Source of the DNA: an uncultured Prevotella sp.
Lineage (GTDB): Bacteria; Bacteroidota; Bacteroidia; Bacteroidales; Bacteroidaceae
Reading direction: 5' to 3'
NCBI GenBank assembly: GCA_900315835.1
Contig: ONAR01000001.1
Location: 62,001 to 126,000, forward strand
DNA: 64,000 nt
In this document: one piece after another, positions 51,511-60,051 of the stretch
Layout: each line of letters begins with the position of its first letter
How positions within the stretch are numbered: the stretch's first letter is position 1
The notes under the pieces: generated by a model
What the model saw: only the letters and a program-made list of their open reading frames with translations
What the model was told of the DNA's origin: nothing
Database searches by the model: none
Translations under genes and position numbers: made by a program

Positions 51511-52104
51511 CTATTCGGCGACCTCAACGCGTACGTGTTGGAAGCCCATTGACTTCACAAGGGTCGCCATTTGCACCTTCGCGTTGTCGTTGGCCAGCTT
51601 GATGTTGGCTTCGGTCATGCAGCGATGGCGCATGATGATGGCTGCCTTACGGGTGAGCGCCGCACGGTCGGCCTCAGTCCATTTGCCGGTTTCGATGAAC
51701 GACCGCGTGCGCGCCTCGTCGACGAAGTTGTCGTCGAGAAGCTGCACCTTGGGCAGTGTGACGACCACGGTGTCCTTGTCGTTTGAGATCCATCCGTCGG
51801 GCGCCTTGCTGAGGTCGATGCCCAGACGCAGCGTTCCGTAATAGATGCGCGCCAGACGGTCGTCGCCGAAGAAACCGTGGCGGATGGTGTCGACCACCTC
51901 TTCGTCAGCAATCGACAGAAACTCCCATTGACCGATGCTGCGCAAACTGTCGATTTGCGTTGCGGTCATCGTCATTTTTCCTTTGCCGCCCAAGTGAAGG
52001 GCGGTGGTGTTGCTGCAACGCACGACGACGATGACGAGAATGATGACGCAGCAGGCAATGGCGATGATGCCGGCAATGATAGCGTGTCTTTTCAATTCCT
52101 TCAT
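51511..52104 (-). CDS. DUF4230 domain protein (second of a pair)
   Basis: 197 residues. One N-terminal transmembrane helix (AIIAGIIAIACCVIILVIVVV), remainder extracytoplasmic. DUF4230 features: ADEEVVDTIRHGFFGDDRLARIYYGTLRLGIDLSK, VTLPKVQLLD, a C-terminal MTEANIKLANDNAKVQMATLVKSMGFQHVRVE. It starts 8 nt after the stop of its paralogue, clearly co-transcribed. Function unknown; predicted membrane-anchored periplasmic protein. Confidence 0.85.
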   Translation of the reverse strand: MKELKRHAIIAGIIAIACCVIILVIVVVRCSNTTALHLGGKGKMTMTATQIDSLRSIGQWEFLSIADEEVVDTIRHGFFGDDRLARIYYGTLRLGIDLSKAPDGWISNDKDTVVVTLPKVQLLDDNFVDEARTRSFIETGKWTEADRAALTRKAAIIMRHRCMTEANIKLANDNAKVQMATLVKSMGFQHVRVEVAE

Positions 52105-52112
52105 GGCAATGG

Positions 52113-52802
52113 TCAGTTGATGATTTTGATGATGGACTTCAGCCGTTCGGGTGTCAATTCGCGGCGGAAGGTGATGGTTACGTTCTCTTCGCGGAAGCCC
52201 ATTCTGACGATGATGGGGATAAGCTGTCGGGCTGCGCTTTGTCGGGCATCGGCTAAGATATCGGTGGATGGCAGACTGTTGATGATGTCTTTACGGCCCT
52301 GTTGTTGGATTGTGGTGATGTCGTCATCGGTGAAGCGGCTGCGGAGCAGCGACACCTCCTGCATGATGCCCTCATGGTCGATGCGCGTGGCGGTGAGCGT
52401 CACTTCGGGGTCGGGGAGGATAATCTCCACCTTGTCACCGTGGCGGTGGATGTTGTCGGCCGTCAGTCGGTTCATGTCGATATAGGCTTTCGCCGTCGCT
52501 GTTACTGGAATGGCGATGCGACGGGTGCCAAGGGGAAGGTTGATGTGGATGTCATGATTGAAAAGTTTGCCGTCGACAACGGCGGGGTCGTCGTACATCA
52601 CAATCTTATGCAACTGATATTCAGCCGTATACAGTCGTGAGCAGTCGGAGATACGCTGCGCCAGCACCGGAATGGTATCGATGGAAGCCACCGGTGCCTT
52701 GTCCGTCTTGCGGTGCGATCCTATCAGAAATCCGATGAGCAGCATCAGGCATAGCACCAACAGCGCCGCGCCCGACATAAGGAAAGTTTTTCTGCGATTC
52801 AT
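52113..52802 (-). CDS. DUF4230 domain protein (first of a pair)
   Basis: 229 residues with an N-terminal membrane anchor (FLMSGAALLVLCLMLLIGFLI). DUF4230 body: LYTAEYQLHKIVMYDD, RRIAIPVTATAKAYIDMNRL, VEIILPDPEVTLTATRID, ARQSAARQLIPIIVRMGFREENVTI. It shares layout with the next gene. Its -7 box ends only 4 nt before the ATG, so the transcript may be leaderless (see findings). Function unknown. Confidence 0.87.
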   Translation of the reverse strand: MNRRKTFLMSGAALLVLCLMLLIGFLIGSHRKTDKAPVASIDTIPVLAQRISDCSRLYTAEYQLHKIVMYDDPAVVDGKLFNHDIHINLPLGTRRIAIPVTATAKAYIDMNRLTADNIHRHGDKVEIILPDPEVTLTATRIDHEGIMQEVSLLRSRFTDDDITTIQQQGRKDIINSLPSTDILADARQSAARQLIPIIVRMGFREENVTITFRRELTPERLKSIIKIIN

Positions 52803-52806
52803 GCGG

Positions 52807-52844
52807 CAAAGATAGTAAGAAATACTTTGTTTTTGCTAACTTTG
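52807..52844. promoter_or_regulatory. Divergent -7 boxes for the DUF4230 pair and DUF4738
   Basis: Minus-strand TATCTTTG at 52807-52814 (4 nt before ATG 52802) and plus-strand TAACTTTG at 52837-52844, each followed by C. The intervening 22 bp leave little room for separate -33 elements. Confidence 0.55.
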
Positions 52845-52897
52845 CACAAGATATTCATTATTATTTAGCATTTACGATGGTTCCATTCCATTCATTG

Positions 52898-53428
52898 ATG
52901 AAAAGACTGGCTGCTGCCTCACTGATGGTGTTGGCCGTGCTGGCCGTTGCTTCCTGCAAGGAAAAGAAACGCGATTACATCATCGTCTCCCATAAGCCCA
53001 TTGTCGTTAAGTCGAACAAACCCAAGTCGATGGGTGATATGTCGCAGTCGCGGGAGATTAACTGGCTTGGTCAGACCTATAAGCTGACGATGTCGCTGCG
53101 GTCAGACACCTCGTTGCCTCTGGCCTCCGACGGTGAGCAGAAATATTACGACAACCGCATCACCCTGCGTATCCTGCGCAGCGACGGTTCGGTATTCTTC
53201 GACCGTACGTTTACCAAGGCCGACTTCAAATCGTATGTCAACGGCCAATATTACGATAATGGCGCTTTGCTCGGCATCGTCTTCGACAAGGTGGAGGGCA
53301 ACAATATTTGTTTCGCCGCCAGCGTTGGCAGTCCCGACAAGTCGAGCGACGAATTCGTTCCCCTCGTGCTGAAGGTGAGCAATACCGGTGGCGTGAGCGT
53401 CTCGCAGTCGGCGATGACGGATGAGTAA
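52898..53428 (+). CDS. DUF4738 lipoprotein
   Basis: 176 residues from ATG 52898 (ATG 52877 adds seven). Lipoprotein signal MKRLAAASLMVLAVLAVASC followed by KEKKRDY. The body has DUF4738 features: NWLGQTYKLTMSLRSDTSLP, DGEQKYYDNRITLRILRSDG, SVFFDRTFTKADFKSYV. Predicted outer- or inner-membrane lipoprotein of unknown function. Convergent with the transporter gene, 17 nt apart. Confidence 0.87.
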   Translation: MKRLAAASLMVLAVLAVASCKEKKRDYIIVSHKPIVVKSNKPKSMGDMSQSREINWLGQTYKLTMSLRSDTSLPLASDGEQKYYDNRITLRILRSDGSVFFDRTFTKADFKSYVNGQYYDNGALLGIVFDKVEGNNICFAASVGSPDKSSDEFVPLVLKVSNTGGVSVSQSAMTDE

Positions 53429-53445
53429 TAACCTCAGCAATGGCC

Positions 53446-54426
53446 TTACCACTTCAGCTCCCCGTATTTCTTCTTATACCATATCTGCAGGGCATTGAGG
53501 ATGTTCTGCCAGACGACGTAGGCGCAAGGCGCAATGATGACCAACGGATTGAGGAAGTGGAGAATGAGCCAGATACCCACCACATTGTTCTTCTGCCCCA
53601 AGGCCTGCCCTGCGTCGATGCGGGCTTGCGGACCCCAGAAGTGACCGACCCATTTACCGATGGAGAACAGCAAGATGCATACCAGTAGCGGGAGGAAGAT
53701 GAGCAGGGACATTGCCCATCCGTGCAGCGGCGAATGGATGAGCGTCTGCGTGGCCAGTCCCATGATGATGCTCAGGTTGAACGACCACAGGTAGAACGGT
53801 GCGTTGGGCACCCGTTTTACCCAAGCCACCACGCGCGGCAGGAGGCGTTGCGTAAGCAGGCCGAGGATGAGTGGAAGAATGAGCACACGCAGAACGCGCT
53901 CAAGCACCATCATGGCAGACATGAGAAACGTGATGTTGGCGTTGCGCTCCACCAATGGGAAGAATGCCGGAATGATGACCACCGTGAAGCAGTTGGCGAT
54001 AATCATATACACCGTCATCGTGGCGATGCTGCCGCCAAGTTTCTCGGTGACCACCGCCGCTGCGGCAGCTGTAGGGCAGATGACGCAGATGAATATACCC
54101 TCCAATACTACCTTTGTGTCAGGATCGGCGTGGGGAAACAACACGATGATCAGTACCACGAGCCCCGACAACCCTGTACGGACGAGCTGCAGGAGGAAAT
54201 GCCACGTTCGTGGCCGGAAGTTGTGCATGTCAATCTTGCAAAACGTCATATAGAGCATGACGAAAATGACGACGGGCAGCAGACTGACAAGCTTCGGTCC
54301 CACAAAGTCGCCCACCGGCTCTAAGGGCGGCAGGTAGGCGAATGTCAGGTAGACGATGCAGCCCACACAGAGTGCAACGAGCAGCGTCCAGTTTTTTATG
54401 AATCTGATGATTTTTCCTTGTGTCAT
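53446..54426 (-). CDS. Bile acid:sodium symporter (SBF) family transporter
   Basis: 326 residues, about nine to ten transmembrane helices. The family is recognised by ICPTAAAAAVVTEKLGG (first crossover helix region) and DAGQALGQKNNVVGIWLILHF near the C-terminus, where the two discontinuous helices of the fold should lie. Members import bile acids or other organic anions with sodium. It begins 6 nt after the response regulator stop, so it is co-transcribed with, and probably controlled by, that two-component system. Substrate unknown. Confidence 0.85.
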   Translation of the reverse strand: MTQGKIIRFIKNWTLLVALCVGCIVYLTFAYLPPLEPVGDFVGPKLVSLLPVVIFVMLYMTFCKIDMHNFRPRTWHFLLQLVRTGLSGLVVLIIVLFPHADPDTKVVLEGIFICVICPTAAAAAVVTEKLGGSIATMTVYMIIANCFTVVIIPAFFPLVERNANITFLMSAMMVLERVLRVLILPLILGLLTQRLLPRVVAWVKRVPNAPFYLWSFNLSIIMGLATQTLIHSPLHGWAMSLLIFLPLLVCILLFSIGKWVGHFWGPQARIDAGQALGQKNNVVGIWLILHFLNPLVIIAPCAYVVWQNILNALQIWYKKKYGELKW

Positions 54427-54432
54427 AAGCTG

Positions 54433-55161
54433 CTATTTGAATTTTGCCGCGATACGGTCGAAGCTGTCTTTGAGCAGCGTACCAATCTCGGCCACATAGT
54501 TGCGCCCGACGGGTATCTCCTCGTCGATGCCGCGCAACTTGATGCTTTGTTTACTATAGTGTTCTATCTTAGCCACGGCGACGAGGAAGGAGCGGTGTAC
54601 GCGTACAAACTCCTTGTCGGGCAGCAATTCCTCCATCTTCTTCAGACTGATTTGCGAGAGCAGCGTCGAGCCGTCGAGCAGGTGGAGCTTCACGTAGTTG
54701 TCCATCGACTCGATATAGACGATGCTGTCGATGCTCACCTGCACGTTTTTGTATTCCACCTTCAGCGTGATGAGGCGCTCGGGTCGCTGCGCCATAGCCG
54801 TCATCTTCCGCATGCGTATCCACTGGTTGGCCCGGTCGATGGCTTTGACGAAGCGCTGATAGAAGAAGGGCTTGTGAAGGAAGTCGACTGCGTTGACCTC
54901 ATAACTCTCTAAGGCGTAATCGGCGTAAGCTGTGGTGAAGATGATGCAGATGTTGTCGGGTAGCTGATGCGCCACTTCCATGCCCGTGAGGTCGTTCATC
55001 TCGATGTCGAGGAAGACGATGTCAGGCTTCTTTTCCAATATCTGTTGTAAACCCAGCCGTGGCTTCGTGAAGGTGTCCAGCGTGATGCCGCCCATACGCT
55101 CACAGTAGTTGCGTATGATACCCAAGGCAATGGGTTCGTCGTCAATAGCTATGCAGTACAT
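54433..55161 (-). CDS. LytTR-family response regulator
   Basis: 242 residues. Receiver domain 1-120 with acidic pocket IDDEP and phospho-acceptor Asp52 in IVFLDIEM, conserved Thr in IIFTTAYA and Lys in HKPF. LytTR DNA-binding domain from about 145 (YKNVQVSIDSIVYIESMDNY, FVRVHRSFLVAVAKIEHYSK). Partner of the histidine kinase 21 nt upstream. LytTR proteins usually bind near their own or adjacent promoters, which here would include the downstream transporter. Confidence 0.95.
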   Translation of the reverse strand: MYCIAIDDEPIALGIIRNYCERMGGITLDTFTKPRLGLQQILEKKPDIVFLDIEMNDLTGMEVAHQLPDNICIIFTTAYADYALESYEVNAVDFLHKPFFYQRFVKAIDRANQWIRMRKMTAMAQRPERLITLKVEYKNVQVSIDSIVYIESMDNYVKLHLLDGSTLLSQISLKKMEELLPDKEFVRVHRSFLVAVAKIEHYSKQSIKLRGIDEEIPVGRNYVAEIGTLLKDSFDRIAAKFK

Positions 55162-55182
55162 ATATAATAAGGTGTAATGGGG

Positions 55183-56223
55183 TTAATGTGAGGCGGGTTG
55201 AGGGGTCATTCCTTTGTGGCGCCCCATCTGTTTGATTTCGAGTCTGACGTGGTAGCCCTCGTGGTCGGCGTGGGTACGCAGCGTGTAATCGTCGGTGTAG
55301 AGCAGGTCGAGGCGGTGGCGCACGTTTCTGATGCCGTTGTGCGACGACACCTTCTTCTGCGTGTTGATGTGACTGTTGTAAACGTTGAAGAGTAGGGTGC
55401 CGCGGTGCACGCGCAGCTTTACGTCGATGCGGCAGTCGTCGTTGGATGAGATGCCGTATTTGAATGCGTTCTCCAGGAATGTGATGAGAATCATTGGCGC
55501 GATGGGCGTCTCGGGGTTGTCGACGTCGTAGCTCGTCGTTACGCGCACGGTGTCGCCGAGGCGCAGTTGCTGCAGGTCGACATATTCCTGCAGATACTCC
55601 GTCTCCTCCTTCATCGGAATGACGTCGCGGTTGGCGTTGTTGTAAGTGTATTTACACATGTTGATGAACTTCTCAAACGCTTCCTCGCGCTTGTCCGAGT
55701 CGGTGAGGATGAGTCCGTAGAGCGTGTTGAGTGTGTTGAAGAGGAAGTGGGGGTTGATCTGCGACTTATACATCGCCAGCTCGGCCTTATCGCGTTGCGC
55801 CTCCATATCCTCGCGGGCGCGGGCCAGTCGCGCCGACTCCATAAGCATGTTGTTGAAGAAACTGAAACCCAGGATGACGAGAAACAGAAACCACACCGTC
55901 GTCTCGATGGGCGTCCAGCGCAGCGGGTGACCCGGGTGCTCGTTGAAGCTCAGCCATACGGCAAAGCGGGCGAAGAGCGCCGTCACACCGAGCGCCACCA
56001 TCAGATAGAGCATGCTGCGGAGATAGTGGTGGCGGATAAACAGTCCGGGGATATTGGCGTGCGTCAGCGCCTGGTATATAATAATAAGGTACGCGATGAC
56101 GGCGACGAAAAGCCACGGACGGTTCTCAACCCACTTCACGGTTGGTACCACCAAGGTGAGCACAGGGATGAAGATAAAGAAGAAGAAAAGATTCGTGTAA
56201 AGATTGAGTTTCTTTTCTGTCAT
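55183..56223 (-). CDS. LytS-like sensor histidine kinase (His_kinase/PF06580 type)
   Basis: 346 residues from ATG 56223 (upstream in-frame start adds a poor N-terminus). Four transmembrane helices in the first 125 residues without a periplasmic sensor domain, then a short coiled linker, phospho-accepting His159 in QINPHFLFNTLNTLYGLI, and a HATPase end (LITFLENAFKYGISSNDDCR, GIRNVRHRLDLLY). The membrane domain itself probably senses the ligand, perhaps with help from the co-encoded transporter. Good promoter upstream. Confidence 0.93.
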   Translation of the reverse strand: MTEKKLNLYTNLFFFFIFIPVLTLVVPTVKWVENRPWLFVAVIAYLIIIYQALTHANIPGLFIRHHYLRSMLYLMVALGVTALFARFAVWLSFNEHPGHPLRWTPIETTVWFLFLVILGFSFFNNMLMESARLARAREDMEAQRDKAELAMYKSQINPHFLFNTLNTLYGLILTDSDKREEAFEKFINMCKYTYNNANRDVIPMKEETEYLQEYVDLQQLRLGDTVRVTTSYDVDNPETPIAPMILITFLENAFKYGISSNDDCRIDVKLRVHRGTLLFNVYNSHINTQKKVSSHNGIRNVRHRLDLLYTDDYTLRTHADHEGYHVRLEIKQMGRHKGMTPQPASH

Positions 56224-56244
56224 ATCAATGTTCTTATTTTGATG

Positions 56245-56275
56245 CAAAGATAGTGCAATCGGGGGGAATAGCAAA
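56245..56275 (-). promoter_or_regulatory. Promoter of the kinase-regulator-transporter operon
   Basis: Minus-strand TTTG at 56272-56275 and TATCTTTG at 56245-56252, 23-nt spacing; leader about 17 nt. Confidence 0.7.
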
Positions 56276-56380
56276 GCGAAATGACTATCTTTTTATTTCT
56301 TTACTTCCCTTAATTCCTGTAAAAACCATCTTCGTTTACCATCACTTTTTTGTCGTTTACACTCAGAAAAGCCACTTTTA

Positions 56381-56411
56381 TTGCCCTAAATCAATACAAT
56401 GACTACCTTTG
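56381..56411 (+). promoter_or_regulatory. Promoter of the NlpC/P60 gene; start point at the ATG
   Basis: TTG at 56381-56383 and TACCTTTG at 56404-56411. Only TGAT separates the box from ATG 56416, so the usual start point coincides with the start codon. Confidence 0.6.
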
Positions 56412-56415
56412 TGAT

Positions 56416-56955
56416 ATGAAAAGAACAATTCTGACATTGATGATAGCGCTCGCCACGGCAGTGAATGTGGCAGCTAAACCCAACGATCCCGACCACGCTG
56501 AGCCGCAGATGAGCGAGGCCGAAGCACTGTTTACCGTCACCGGTCAGCAGATTATCGACAATGCGCGGCAGTATATCGGAACGCCCTACAGCTATGGCGG
56601 CAGAAGCACGAGAGGCTTCGACTGCTCCGGCTTCACGTCGTATGTCTACAAGAATCTGAATATCCGCCTCAACAGCAGCTCGCGCACCCAGTTCCAGGAG
56701 GGCGTCTCTGTTGACCGCGACAATATGAAGGTCGGCGACCTGGTGTTCTTTGCCGGACGTAATGCCCGCGGTGGCGTGGGCCACGTGGGCATCGTGAGTG
56801 AGGTCAACGAGGACGGCACTTTCAACTTCATCCATGCCAGTTGCTCTGAGGGCGTCACCGAGTCGAACAGCGCCGAGCCTTACTACCAGCGCCGCTTCAA
56901 AGGCGCACGGCGCATCGTGGCCGACTACAGTGACATCTATGCTATGAACAAATAG
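56416..56955 (+). CDS. NlpC/P60 peptidoglycan hydrolase
   Basis: 179 residues from ATG 56416; signal peptide MKRTILTLMIALATAVNVAA requires this start. Single NlpC/P60 domain: ARQYIGTPYSYGGRSTRGFD with catalytic Cys in FDCSGFTSYVY, DLVFFAGR, and catalytic His in GHVGIVSE, third residue near FIHAS. It cleaves gamma-D-Glu-diaminopimelate or similar stem peptide bonds in the periplasm. Monocistronic; likely leaderless transcript. Confidence 0.93.
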   Translation: MKRTILTLMIALATAVNVAAKPNDPDHAEPQMSEAEALFTVTGQQIIDNARQYIGTPYSYGGRSTRGFDCSGFTSYVYKNLNIRLNSSSRTQFQEGVSVDRDNMKVGDLVFFAGRNARGGVGHVGIVSEVNEDGTFNFIHASCSEGVTESNSAEPYYQRRFKGARRIVADYSDIYAMNK

Positions 56956-57079
56956 TTTTCCACTTAAATAGTTTTTTATACACGATCTTTACTGATTTGA
57001 TTTCTATCTTGTGACGGCTGTCGATGCAGAGGCATTGGCAGCCGTTGCGCGTTGATATGCGTTAAATAGTCTTCTTTTC

Positions 57080-57110
57080 TTTGGAAGTTTTAAAAGAAAT
57101 GTTATCTTTG
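57080..57110 (+). promoter_or_regulatory. Promoter of korAB
   Basis: TTTG at 57080-57083 and TATCTTTG at 57103-57110, 23-nt spacing; best match in the window; leader about 28 nt. Confidence 0.75.
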
Positions 57111-57142
57111 CCACCATATTATTAGTAACTGAACAATACTTT

Positions 57143-58996
57143 ATGACAGACGAAATTGATGTAAAGGAACTTGAAGACGTGGTGGTTCGCTTTTCCGGTG
57201 ACTCTGGCGATGGCATGCAGTTGGCCGGCAATATCTTCTCCACCATATCAGCAACAGTAGGTAATGGTATATCGACTTTCCCCGATTATCCGGCAGACAT
57301 CCGTGCGCCGCAAGGCTCGCTCACGGGCGTGTCGGGCTTTCAGGTGCATGTGGGTGAGGATAAGGTCTATACGCCCGGTGACAAATGCGACGTACTGGTG
57401 GCAATGAATGCTGCCGCGCTCAAGACGCAGTACCGTTATGCCAAGCCCGGCGCCACGATTATCATCGACACTGACGCCTTCGGCCCCAACGACCTGAAGA
57501 AGGCGGAGTTCAAATCCAACGACTATCTCGGTGAGATGGGCATCGACCCCGACCGCGTCGTCGCTTGCCCGCTGACGCAGATGGTCAAGAGCTGTCTGGC
57601 CGACGAGGGTATGGACAACAAGAGCATCCTCAAGTGCCGCAACATGTTTGCCGTGGGGTTGGTCTGCTGGCTGTTCAACCGCGACCTCAACCTTGTGGCG
57701 CAGTTCCTTCGCGAGAAGTTTGCCAAGAAACCGGCTATTGCTGAGGCCAATATCAAGGTGGTCAGGGCCGGCTACGACTATGGCGCCAACACCCATGCCT
57801 CCACGCCTGGCACCTACCGCATTGAGACCAAGCATAAGGTGCCCGGCCGCTATATGGATATCACCGGTAATAAGGCCACGGCTTATGGTCTTATCGCCGC
57901 TGCCGAGAAAGCCGGACTGCGCCTCTACCTCGGTTCTTACCCCATCACCCCTGCCACCGACATCCTGCATGAACTGTCGAAGCATAAGAGTCTCGGCGTC
58001 ATCACGGTGCAGGCTGAGGATGAGTTGGCCGCCGCCGCGTCGGCCATTGGTGCTTCATTTGCCGGAGCGCTGGCCGCCACATCGACCTCCGGACCGGGTA
58101 TCTGTCTGAAGAGTGAGGCCATGAACCTCGCCGTCATCGATGAGCTGCCGCTGGTCGTGATTGATGTTCAGCGTGGCGGTCCGTCGACAGGACTGCCCAC
58201 GAAGAGTGAGCAGACCGACCTGTTGCAGGTGCTCTACGGCCGCAACGGCGAGAGCCCTATGCCCGTCATTGCCGCCACCAGTCCCACCGACTGCTTTGAC
58301 GCCGCCTTCATGGCTGCGAAGATAGCCTTGGAGCATCTCACGCCGGTCGTATTACTCACCGACGCCTTCATCGCCAACGGTTCGTCGGCATGGCGGCTGC
58401 CGGATATCAATAAGTTGCCCGACATCCATCCTCATTATGCCACACCCGACCAGGCCGGCCACTATACGCCTTTTGAGCGTGACCCCGAGACAAAGGTACG
58501 CTACTGGGCTATCCCCGGTCAGGAAGGCTTTACCCATATCCTCGGCGGACTGGAGAAAGATGAGCATACGGGTGCCATTTCCACCAACCCGGAGAACCAC
58601 AACCTCATGGTGCATGAGCGCGCTGAGAAGGTGGCGCTCATCCCCGTTCCCGACCTCGAGGTGGAAGGCGATAAGGATGACGCCGACTTGCTCATCGTGG
58701 GCTTCGGCTCAACTTATGGTCACCTCCATTCGGCGATGATGCAACTCCGAAAGGAAGGCTACAAGGTGGCATTGGCGCAGTTGAAATACGTCAACCCGCT
58801 GCCGAAGAATACGGCCGACGTGCTTCTCAAATATAATAAGGTGGTCGTGGCTGAGCAAAACCTCGGTCAGTTGGCTGCTGTACTGCGCGCCAAGGTCGAC
58901 AACTTCGTGCCTTATCAGTATAATGAGGTCAAAGGCCAACCTTTCGTCGTGGCCGAACTCGTGAAGAACTTCAAAGAAATCATTCAAAAGGCTTAA
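57143..58996 (+). CDS. korA: 2-oxoglutarate (2-oxoacid):ferredoxin oxidoreductase, alpha subunit with fused gamma domain
   Basis: 617 residues. N-terminal gamma domain (about 1-190: VVRFSGDSGDGMQLAGNIFS, PDYPADIRAPQGSLTGVSGF) fused to the alpha pyrimidine-binding domain (about 210-450: AYGLIAAAEKAGLRLYLGSY, VQAEDELAAAASAIGASFAG, DVQRGGPSTGLPTKSEQTDL) and a C-terminal transketolase-like domain. With KorB it converts 2-oxoglutarate and CoA to succinyl-CoA with reduction of ferredoxin. The gamma-alpha fusion is normal for this group. It starts 3 nt before KorB, same operon. Substrate could be another 2-oxoacid. Confidence 0.93.
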   Translation: MTDEIDVKELEDVVVRFSGDSGDGMQLAGNIFSTISATVGNGISTFPDYPADIRAPQGSLTGVSGFQVHVGEDKVYTPGDKCDVLVAMNAAALKTQYRYAKPGATIIIDTDAFGPNDLKKAEFKSNDYLGEMGIDPDRVVACPLTQMVKSCLADEGMDNKSILKCRNMFAVGLVCWLFNRDLNLVAQFLREKFAKKPAIAEANIKVVRAGYDYGANTHASTPGTYRIETKHKVPGRYMDITGNKATAYGLIAAAEKAGLRLYLGSYPITPATDILHELSKHKSLGVITVQAEDELAAAASAIGASFAGALAATSTSGPGICLKSEAMNLAVIDELPLVVIDVQRGGPSTGLPTKSEQTDLLQVLYGRNGESPMPVIAATSPTDCFDAAFMAAKIALEHLTPVVLLTDAFIANGSSAWRLPDINKLPDIHPHYATPDQAGHYTPFERDPETKVRYWAIPGQEGFTHILGGLEKDEHTGAISTNPENHNLMVHERAEKVALIPVPDLEVEGDKDDADLLIVGFGSTYGHLHSAMMQLRKEGYKVALAQLKYVNPLPKNTADVLLKYNKVVVAEQNLGQLAAVLRAKVDNFVPYQYNEVKGQPFVVAELVKNFKEIIQKA

Positions 58997-58999
58997 ACT

Positions 59000-60004
59000 A
59001 TGCAATATACCATCCAAGATTATAAGAAAGGCCAGCCGCGCTGGTGCCCCGGTTGCGGCGACCATAGTTTCCTTGCCAGTTTACAGAAAGCCATGGCCGA
59101 ACTCGGCGTGCCGCCCTACGAGACTGCCGTCATCTCAGGTATCGGCTGCTCCAGCCGACTGCCTTACTATGTCAATGCCTACGCCATGCAGACCATCCAT
59201 GGTCGTGCAGCCGCCATCGCCACCGGCGCCAAGGTCGTCAACCCGAAGCTCACGGTGTGGCAGATTAGCGGTGACGGCGACGGACTGGCCATCGGTGGCA
59301 ACCACTTCATCCATGCCATGCGCCGCAATATCGATCTGAACATGATATTGCTCAACAACCGCATCTATGGTCTGACGAAGGGGCAGTACTCACCGACGTC
59401 GCCGCGTGGTTTCGTGTCGAAGTCGAGTCCTTACGGTACGGTGGAGGATCCTTTCCGCCCTGCTGAGCTCTGCTTTGGCGCGCGGGGTCATTTCTTTGCC
59501 CGTTCGGTGGCCAACGACGGTGCTGAGACGGTAAAGATATTGAAAGCTGCTGCCCGCCACAAGGGTGCCTCGGTTTGCGAGATTATGCAAAACTGTGTCA
59601 TCTTCAACAATGGCGCCTACGACCCTATTTACACCCGTGAGGGTCGTAAGAAGAATGCCATCTATGTTGAGGATGGTAAGCCGTTGGTCTTTGGCGAGCA
59701 CGACGAATACGGTCTGGTGCAGGAAGGTTTCGGATTGAAAGTCGTTGAGATTGGCAAGGATGGCTACACCCTTGATGATGTGTTGATTCACAACAGCCAC
59801 AACCCCGACGATACCCTGCAGTTGCGTCTGGCGCTGATGGACAATGAACACGGCTTCCCCGTGGCGCTCGGCGTCATCCGTGATGTTGAGGCTCCCACCT
59901 ATGATGAGGCTGTCAACGCTCAGGTGGAGGAGGTGAAGGCCAAGAAACCCTACCACAACTTCACGGAGCTGTTGGAGACCAATGATATTTGGGATGTGAA
60001 ATAA
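59000..60004 (+). CDS. korB: 2-oxoacid:ferredoxin oxidoreductase, beta subunit
   Basis: 334 residues. TPP- and iron-sulphur-binding subunit: RWCPGCGDHSFLASL (Cys16 and Cys19 of the cluster), GIGCSSRLPYYVNAYAMQTI, GDGDGLAIGGNHFIHAMRRN (TPP motif GDGx...N), LNNRIYGLTKGQYSPTS. Partner of KorA. Followed by a strong hairpin shared with the convergent upp gene. Confidence 0.95.
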   Translation: MQYTIQDYKKGQPRWCPGCGDHSFLASLQKAMAELGVPPYETAVISGIGCSSRLPYYVNAYAMQTIHGRAAAIATGAKVVNPKLTVWQISGDGDGLAIGGNHFIHAMRRNIDLNMILLNNRIYGLTKGQYSPTSPRGFVSKSSPYGTVEDPFRPAELCFGARGHFFARSVANDGAETVKILKAAARHKGASVCEIMQNCVIFNNGAYDPIYTREGRKKNAIYVEDGKPLVFGEHDEYGLVQEGFGLKVVEIGKDGYTLDDVLIHNSHNPDDTLQLRLALMDNEHGFPVALGVIRDVEAPTYDEAVNAQVEEVKAKKPYHNFTELLETNDIWDVK

Positions 60005-60051
60005 GAGCCTCCCCTCGGCCCCCTCCTTTGGAGGGGGGAAGGGGGAGGCTC
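60005..60051. terminator. Bidirectional hairpin between korB and upp
   Basis: GAGCCTCCCC (60005-60014) pairs with GGGGAGGCTC (60042-60051), with an inner CCCTCC/GGAGGG stem. It sits between the korB and upp stop codons and can end both transcripts, though T-runs are short. Confidence 0.7.
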
